Source of the DNA: a virus
Direction: 5' to 3' (one strand)
Virus record (IMG/VR): IMGVR_UViG_3300045996_000998
Location: 1 to 31,357 of that record
DNA: 31,357 nucleotides
The translations under genes were made by a program, and so were the position numbers. Of the stretch, positions 28,101 through 31,357 are shown piece by piece. The notes beneath the pieces are model-generated. The model ran no database searches. It was given only the letters and a program-made list of their open reading frames with translations, and had not been told where the DNA came from. Positions within the stretch are counted from its first letter, which is position 1, and every line of letters begins with the position of its first letter.

Positions 28101-29235
28101 TACTTTTGGCTGTTTTATCTGCTTGTTGGGAAACCCCGGCGGCTACTTCGTCGGGTATTCCACCGACGTAACCGCCCTCTTTAAATCTGCTTAGCTCTTG
28201 CCGGGTGGCGGTCTTGGCGGGTATGTTCTTAATGCCTAGATCTTTATAAGCCTGCAGGCGATGTTTCCCATCCTCTACGTATGTTTTTCCGTTATCTGCT
28301 TTAACAGCGAGAATAGGTTCTGGCTTACGACCAGACAGTATCTCACGTTTGTAGAATGCTACGCGCTCGGGGTCAATGTCTGCATAGCCCTCAATGTCGG
28401 TTGCTTCCAATTTGCTTGTCGGTATATTCTCCGGGGCAGCCTTACTCAGGGCACCCTCAAGAACTCGTTGGCGTTGTGCTCTTTGAGCCTTGCTCACTGC
28501 GCTACTTATTACAGGCTGTGCTTTCTGGTAGCCAGCACGCGCTGCAGCACCGACGATGGGTAAGGCCGCTCCTCCAACAGCACCAAATTGAGCGCCTTGC
28601 TTGGCTGCGTTTTCAAAACCTTGGCGGGTTAGTGGGTCCTCACTAGAAAGGTAGCGCCCAACGTTCTCTGCCGCCCCCGCTGGCGCACCTACTGCTGCAG
28701 TCGAGATGGCACGGGGTACTAATTTAGGTACAGCCTTTGGGAGCACTCTCGTGGCGGCAGCTGACACTACCTTGCTCGAACCAGGTGCAAATGCAGTCGT
28801 AGCAATACTTACCGCATCACCAGCAATTTGTCTTAGTTGCCCATTGGGGTTAGCTATCTGGGTAGCGCGGGAAGTGAGAGGGTCTTTGAACTGTTGCTGT
28901 GGTGTTTGCTGTGGTGTTTGCGCTCCACCAATACCTGCCGCACCAGGACGTATAACAGGCGTTGCATTTGCTGCTCGGTGAGCAAGGTTAGCCGAAGCAT
29001 TTGATATGTTTAACGGAAGCCGTACTACTGGCTTGGCTATGTCACCAGCGACGTTCGTTACGCCATTGTGTGTTAACTGCTGAAACGCCGACCGATTCTT
29101 TGTAGGTGTGCGCTGCTTGTATGTTCGGCCATTATCTAGGGGGTTTACTTGGTCAACGGTGCGGCTAGCGACATTGGCTATCCGTTTGCGGCGTTTATCT
29201 GCCTCGTTTATGAAGTTCTCAAAAAAATTGCCCAT
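25177..29235 (-). CDS. Large polyvalent internal virion protein, 1352 aa
   Basis: Ala/Pro/Gln-rich N-terminus, then a ParB/sulfiredoxin-like segment at about 270-346 (IPTSKLEATDIEGYADIDPERVAFYK..., VEDGKHRLQAYKDLGIKNIPA), a charged coiled-coil zone (about 430-540), and a long region with amphipathic/hydrophobic stretches typical of large ejected internal proteins (LPPGVAFPFALTAAIDDAI, AVFGASAAMLAAGDL). Very long helical, Lys/Asp-rich C-terminal third. The ParB-like part lacks obvious DNA-partition partners, so a polyvalent injected effector or internal core role is inferred. It directly follows the 367-aa virion gene. Confidence 0.7.
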   Translation of the reverse strand: MGNFFENFINEADKRRKRIANVASRTVDQVNPLDNGRTYKQRTPTKNRSAFQQLTHNGVTNVAGDIAKPVVRLPLNISNASANLAHRAANATPVIRPGAAGIGGAQTPQQTPQQQFKDPLTSRATQIANPNGQLRQIAGDAVSIATTAFAPGSSKVVSAAATRVLPKAVPKLVPRAISTAAVGAPAGAAENVGRYLSSEDPLTRQGFENAAKQGAQFGAVGGAALPIVGAAARAGYQKAQPVISSAVSKAQRAQRQRVLEGALSKAAPENIPTSKLEATDIEGYADIDPERVAFYKREILSGRKPEPILAVKADNGKTYVEDGKHRLQAYKDLGIKNIPAKTATRQELSRFKEGGYVGGIPDEVAAGVSQQADKTAKSTSTSNNLLTATPSDLRVQSASLPPTIPRTTRVQLNTQRLNLPDEARQKLDDDTAEVINRLSNDEVQRAAKSAGIDTKSYTPEKTRQKIAEQLNLRKDTVRLQNEAEAARQAGDLDRAAQLLKESAEAGRASRTQGTDIARQLQARKIIANELDTPPQKIFKLLDNAGVDPDVYTKRFAGVDFNNSSDVVAAYRELVPPKFGDWLDVVRYNSMLSSPLTHIVNIGSNAINVGVLAPIEKTLRGVADATGGLFGKERRFAAGEGAAYASGAARSLKDAADSFLNAMRTGENQTPDITDISTPLAVGGVKGATYDTLSFPMKLLGASDKFFRTIAEAGEEGALTAREKAGIKLGGNREALKESEASYRLYQQGTDLDGQGAILKTIDQVANAIQTLRKKNRVFGFIFPFVKTPTNILKQGVEYSPLGFANLPGVDDKLTAITRASIGTAVFGASAAMLAAGDLTWSEPINPEEKARWRAEGKQPYSMRINGANVNFSKLPPGVAFPFALTAAIDDAINNKKMDTSTADAIMQGVAKWGQFLGDQSYLKQIGDTLALVKGDPEKAVQAVSNYPQQVIPFRALTGWIARMTDDTDRKINTDKSYIDKQVQSLMLNYPGLRQQVDERTYRGEAIPANNPVLNSFIPFKVTDDRGVNPIDQELDAAKKQEVKNELLTEGQNKEVQKRAGGLVSEAQNQFLNSAEYKSLSPNDRKRGLEAIKKDVTEIESRKYQAENNIGIYAQDYKGDQNKLSARQTAIENGNFDASAYATKGDSSNRKVLKNDDRGTALLDKVSTMNDDQKKQWETQDFDEKYADLIDRANQIKTDDMPAIPKTNKALKAYADYLKVRDGKPSELKLNDAKKDFLKAAYSSQVSDNAKELYSSSYSAEDKISALMSGTISPDDFEKALQLDNQLISWGLQATPKISNKIRREFGYDDAPSPSGSGGGKGGKLTPSDFKLPDFITQYGIKGANLAASARLQ
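28894..28917. repeat. Two 12-bp tandem units in the polyvalent gene
   Basis: Two exact copies of TTGCTGTGGTGT encode the Thr-Pro-Gln-Gln repeat (QTPQQTPQQQ, around residue 106-115) of the 1352-aa protein. A slippage-prone, in-frame microsatellite in a linker. Confidence 0.6.
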
Positions 29236-29247
29236 TTGCTTAGGCTC

Positions 29248-30351
29248 CTAAACTGCTACTTGTTCACGCTGGTCATCAAGGCCGAGGAGCAAGCGAGCGT
29301 TCGGGCTGTATAGCGTTGGGTCTTGCCGTGCTACAGCTGGAGCGTCATAGCGCTGGATGCCGTACTGTGCGAGGTCAGGGCGGGCAAGGTTAACGTTCTG
29401 AGGATTGAGTGCCGCGGTGCGAGAAGACAGGCCGTTTATGGTGTTCAAGATGCTACTAACGCGGTCACTGATAGGACGGGCAACGGCCATAGCGTCCTGA
29501 TAGCTGCCGCCCTGTGCGATGCGCTGTTGCCCTGTTAGTTGGGCGATGTTACTCAGTAGGTCTGCGCGGGAGGCCTCTACCTTACCCCGGTAGTCGTCCT
29601 CACCAGTACGGCGCTTCACAGCGAGGTCTGCGAAGCTGTTCTCAAAGTTCCTTTCATTATCGTCGCGGGCCGTCATTAAGGCACCGAGGTTACGCGAGTT
29701 TACGTTCTGGGCGGTGGCGTTAGCATTTGCTGCCTCATTCTGGGCAGCAAGGGGGGCAGCGTACATATCAGCAGAGCCACCACCTGCACCTGCTTGCCCA
29801 AGAAGTCGGCGGGTGCCGAATAGGAGGTTGCGAGCGTTCTGGTTATTGGCTGAGCGAGTATTGTCATATTCTCCTAGTTGGTTATTTGTGGCAGTCTCGT
29901 TATCTCTCAAGGCGGCTTGGCGCTGTCCTGATAGGCGACCAAATGCACTGTCGTATTCCCGAGCAATGTTCCCAAGGCCGATGCCTAGTTGTGAATCAAG
30001 CCGGCCCAATGCGTCATTGGCAGAACCTAGTCCCTGTTCTATTTGGAGGCGAGCCATTTGCGCGTCGGCTCCGCCGCCAGAGCCACCTGCACCATTATTG
30101 AGAAGTACAGGCGTTTCTGGATTGCCGTCAGGACTAGTGTCCATGCCCTGAACCTGAGGCTTGGTCGCTCCACCTGTTTGTGATGAGCCATTATTACGGA
30201 ATGGGTTGGATATGTTAAATCCTGGAGTAGGGTCAAAACCTAGAAGATCGCCGACAGCGTTGCCAAATCCCTGGCGTTTAGGATCGTTAGGATTTTTGTT
30301 AGAGCGGTTCTGGTTCGTTACATTTTGGGGCGGCTGAGAAAATGCGGCCAT
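29248..30351 (-). CDS. Probable virion structural protein, 367 aa
   Basis: Asn/Gly/Ser-rich disordered N-terminus, then long Ala/Gln/Arg/Asn-rich helical coiled-coil regions (GSANDALGRLDSQLG..., NATAQNVNSRNLGALMTARDDNERNFENSFADLAV). It looks like an internal core or scaffold-associated virion protein of short-tailed phages. It is the first gene of the virion operon, driven from the promoter at 30541-30549, with its Shine-Dalgarno inside a hairpin. Assignment to virion is from position. Confidence 0.62.
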   Translation of the reverse strand: MAAFSQPPQNVTNQNRSNKNPNDPKRQGFGNAVGDLLGFDPTPGFNISNPFRNNGSSQTGGATKPQVQGMDTSPDGNPETPVLLNNGAGGSGGGADAQMARLQIEQGLGSANDALGRLDSQLGIGLGNIAREYDSAFGRLSGQRQAALRDNETATNNQLGEYDNTRSANNQNARNLLFGTRRLLGQAGAGGGSADMYAAPLAAQNEAANANATAQNVNSRNLGALMTARDDNERNFENSFADLAVKRRTGEDDYRGKVEASRADLLSNIAQLTGQQRIAQGGSYQDAMAVARPISDRVSSILNTINGLSSRTAALNPQNVNLARPDLAQYGIQRYDAPAVARQDPTLYSPNARLLLGLDDQREQVAV

Positions 30352-30549
30352 AGAAAAAATACCTCAATAGATTTATAGAGAGGTAGTCTTTTCCTGTACC
30401 CGTCAGATGCACTAGGCTGGTCGAAAATACTGTACCGCGACAGTCCGGAGGTGATCAATCCGCCTTATGTCTACAAGAGATAACTACTGCACATTGGCTA
30501 CCATAGTCAGATGCACTTTATGTAGTATTTGCTAGTACTTATTATAACA
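30352..30549 (-). promoter_or_regulatory. Promoter and 185-nt structured leader
   Basis: Extended -10 TGTTATAAT at 30541-30549, then an ORF-free leader. It contains two exact 12-bp repeats (GTCAGATGCACT on the plus strand, 30402-30413 and 30506-30517), hairpins near 30425-30460, the anti-Shine-Dalgarno sequence GATCACCTCC in the transcript (30456-30447), and a 6-bp hairpin TACCTC/GAGGTA (30380-30385 with 30360-30365) that covers the GAGGT ribosome site. Regulation at the translation level is likely. Confidence 0.65.
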
Positions 30550-30551
30550 CG

Positions 30552-31103
30552 TTATCGCTTAATGAAGTGCTGGACAACGATGGTTTGTTTTCCATGCCCT
30601 TGAAAGTTATCCGATGTACATACCCCGAAACCAACATCATCATATTTTGTCGAAAGGAGATTTGCTTTATGACCTGGGCTTGTCATCCATCCTCCGACGA
30701 CATCTGCAGACTTGGTATAGCCATATGCCTGATTCTCCCCTGCTTCAGTGTAGGTAATTTTCTGACTTTGAATGAACACCCACGGCTCAGTTCCGTCTGG
30801 CGCAACATGGCTCCAATAGTCCCTATTTGCCATGTCCTGACATTTGGAAAGTGCCGACTCCTCGAGGCGAGGATTATAGTTTAATACTGGGACACCCGCG
30901 TTGATGCGTTCTTTATTCGTGTATTCGTATAAGGTAGCAGAGGTGACTTGCTCAGGAGCAACTGAGCTCGATGCCTCAGGATCAATATTTGATTCTTTAT
31001 TAAATGCGACTGTATACCCTACCATGAATGCGAACGCATTACTAATAAGGAAAATAACCGCCGCAACAGATAGGATTATAACTCTTTTACGAGTCAGCTT
31101 CAT
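30552..31103 (-). CDS. Membrane-anchored CAP/SCP-domain protein, 183 aa
   Basis: N-terminal signal anchor (residues 8-29), then a CAP domain: NKERINAGVPVLNYNPRLEESA, YWSHVAPDG (His99), AGENQAYG (about 121-128), GGWMTSPGHKANLLSTKYDDVGFGV (His145). Cys88 and Cys162 may bond. CAP proteins are secreted and have varied or unknown roles in bacteria. Their abundance in Patescibacteria is one reason to suspect such a host. It could be phage-borne or the first host gene at a phage boundary. Confidence 0.85.
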   Translation of the reverse strand: MKLTRKRVIILSVAAVIFLISNAFAFMVGYTVAFNKESNIDPEASSSVAPEQVTSATLYEYTNKERINAGVPVLNYNPRLEESALSKCQDMANRDYWSHVAPDGTEPWVFIQSQKITYTEAGENQAYGYTKSADVVGGWMTSPGHKANLLSTKYDDVGFGVCTSDNFQGHGKQTIVVQHFIKR

Positions 31104-31109
31104 TTTCGC

Positions 31110-31138
31110 ATTGTAACATTTGCAACATTGTTTGTCAA
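31110..31138 (-). promoter_or_regulatory. Promoter TTGACA-17-TGTTACAAT for the CAP gene
   Basis: -35 TTGACA (31133-31138), 17-nt spacer, extended -10 TGTTACAAT (TACAAT at 31110-31115). The ATG begins 6 nt after the -10, so the mRNA should be leaderless. The best consensus promoter in the window. Confidence 0.85.
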
Positions 31139-31142
31139 GCTA

Positions 31143-31151
31143 TGCTACTAT
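31143..31151 (+). promoter_or_regulatory. Promoter TGCTACTAT for the plus-strand gene
   Basis: Extended -10 TGCTACTAT (TACTAT at 31146-31151) lies 6 nt ahead of the ATG at 31158, again predicting a leaderless mRNA. It lies just beside the -35 of the divergent CAP promoter, so the two promoters probably interfere. Confidence 0.6.
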
Positions 31152-31157
31152 TGCCGT

Positions 31158-31357
31158 ATGAGCAAGCTTTGGGACAAGGAGATCATATGGATTCTTCTTT
31201 TTTTCGTTGCGCCAGTTCTATTTGCCATTGGTCACTCAATTTATACTGATAACAAAGTAACGTGCCATGGTTCAACGACTCTATATAAAGAGATAACTAA
31301 AGAAGATCCGAGTCTAACATACTCACAGAGTTATTTTGAATCAAAGGGCGTTAATGG
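31158..31357 (+). CDS. Membrane protein, 3' truncated by the window
   Basis: Starts MSKLWDKEIIWILLFFVAPVLFAIGH, a single N-terminal TM helix, followed by an extracytoplasmic part (CHGSTTLYKEITKEDPSLTYSQSYF). 66 codons are visible. No Shine-Dalgarno precedes the ATG, which agrees with leaderless expression from TGCTACTAT. Function unknown; paired divergently with the CAP gene. Confidence 0.6.
   Translation, partial: MSKLWDKEIIWILLFFVAPVLFAIGHSIYTDNKVTCHGSTTLYKEITKEDPSLTYSQSYFESKGVN

Noticed and set aside
22418-29235. Many long plus-strand frames opposite the virion genes
   Set aside because: Antisense shadows of the large minus-strand genes, with no ribosome sites and unusual composition.
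30467-30535. Plus-strand 22-aa ORF preceded by a perfect GGAGGTGATC
   Set aside because: Spacing of about 15 nt is too long and the strand is opposite to the mapped promoter; on the transcribed strand this is the anti-Shine-Dalgarno copy noted instead.
1-31357. Global stop-codon reassignment (TAG or TGA read as sense)
   Set aside because: terL, terS, integrase, ERF and the other recognisable proteins reach normal length with standard stops, and TAG, TGA and TAA are all used as stops.

Overview
The window is most of a temperate, tailed double-stranded DNA phage (or prophage) genome. Nearly everything is transcribed on the minus strand, and many genes are joined by 1-14 nt overlaps. No host marker gene is present. 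The CAP/SCP secreted protein at the right end, the M23 lysin, the r1t-like holin and the TGnTATAAT-type promoters would suit a Patescibacteria (Saccharibacteria) or other monoderm host, but this is a low-confidence inference.

Layout in transcription order, high to low coordinates. (1) 31357-30550: a divergent, apparently leaderless pair, a membrane-anchored CAP-domain protein (minus) and a truncated membrane protein (plus). (2) 30549-21178: virion genes, comprising a 367-aa coiled-coil/low-complexity protein, a 1352-aa polyvalent internal protein with a ParB-like segment, a 221-aa adaptor-like protein, a 676-aa tail protein of the kind seen in short-tailed phages, and tail/fibre proteins. The two strong promoters here have long structured leaders that occlude ribosome access. 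(3) 21176-18812: a collagen-like membrane protein, small membrane proteins, an M23 lysin with an apparently rearranged fold, a holin and tiny membrane peptides. (4) 18815-17973: tyrosine integrase, the only well-supported complete plus-strand gene. (5) 17972-14650: an RNA-rich block with a tRNA-like/attP element, a divergent small RNA, many closed multibranch inverted-repeat elements, a secreted lytic transglycosylase and two small genes. (6) 14650-5216: the early module with HNH/AP2 endonuclease, ERF annealing protein, winged-helix protein, YopX, a frameshifted zinc-knuckle/HNH gene, a KGG-repeat protein and about 25 tightly overlapping small genes. Several of these encode 25-43 aa Cys-rich microproteins. 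(7) 5215-4570: a second structured, gene-free block with its own minus promoter. (8) 4569-212: small and large terminase and unknown small genes, then a terminator and a promoter pointing off the left edge. Portal and capsid genes are absent and are expected to the left of position 1.

The parts work together as a lysogeny/packaging/lysis programme: Int with the tRNA-like att element, ERF recombination, TerS/TerL packaging, a short-tail virion module, and holin/M23/transglycosylase lysis. The most unusual content is non-coding: a leader element shared by two virion promoters, start-codon and Shine-Dalgarno hairpins, and three blocks of densely packed structured elements.
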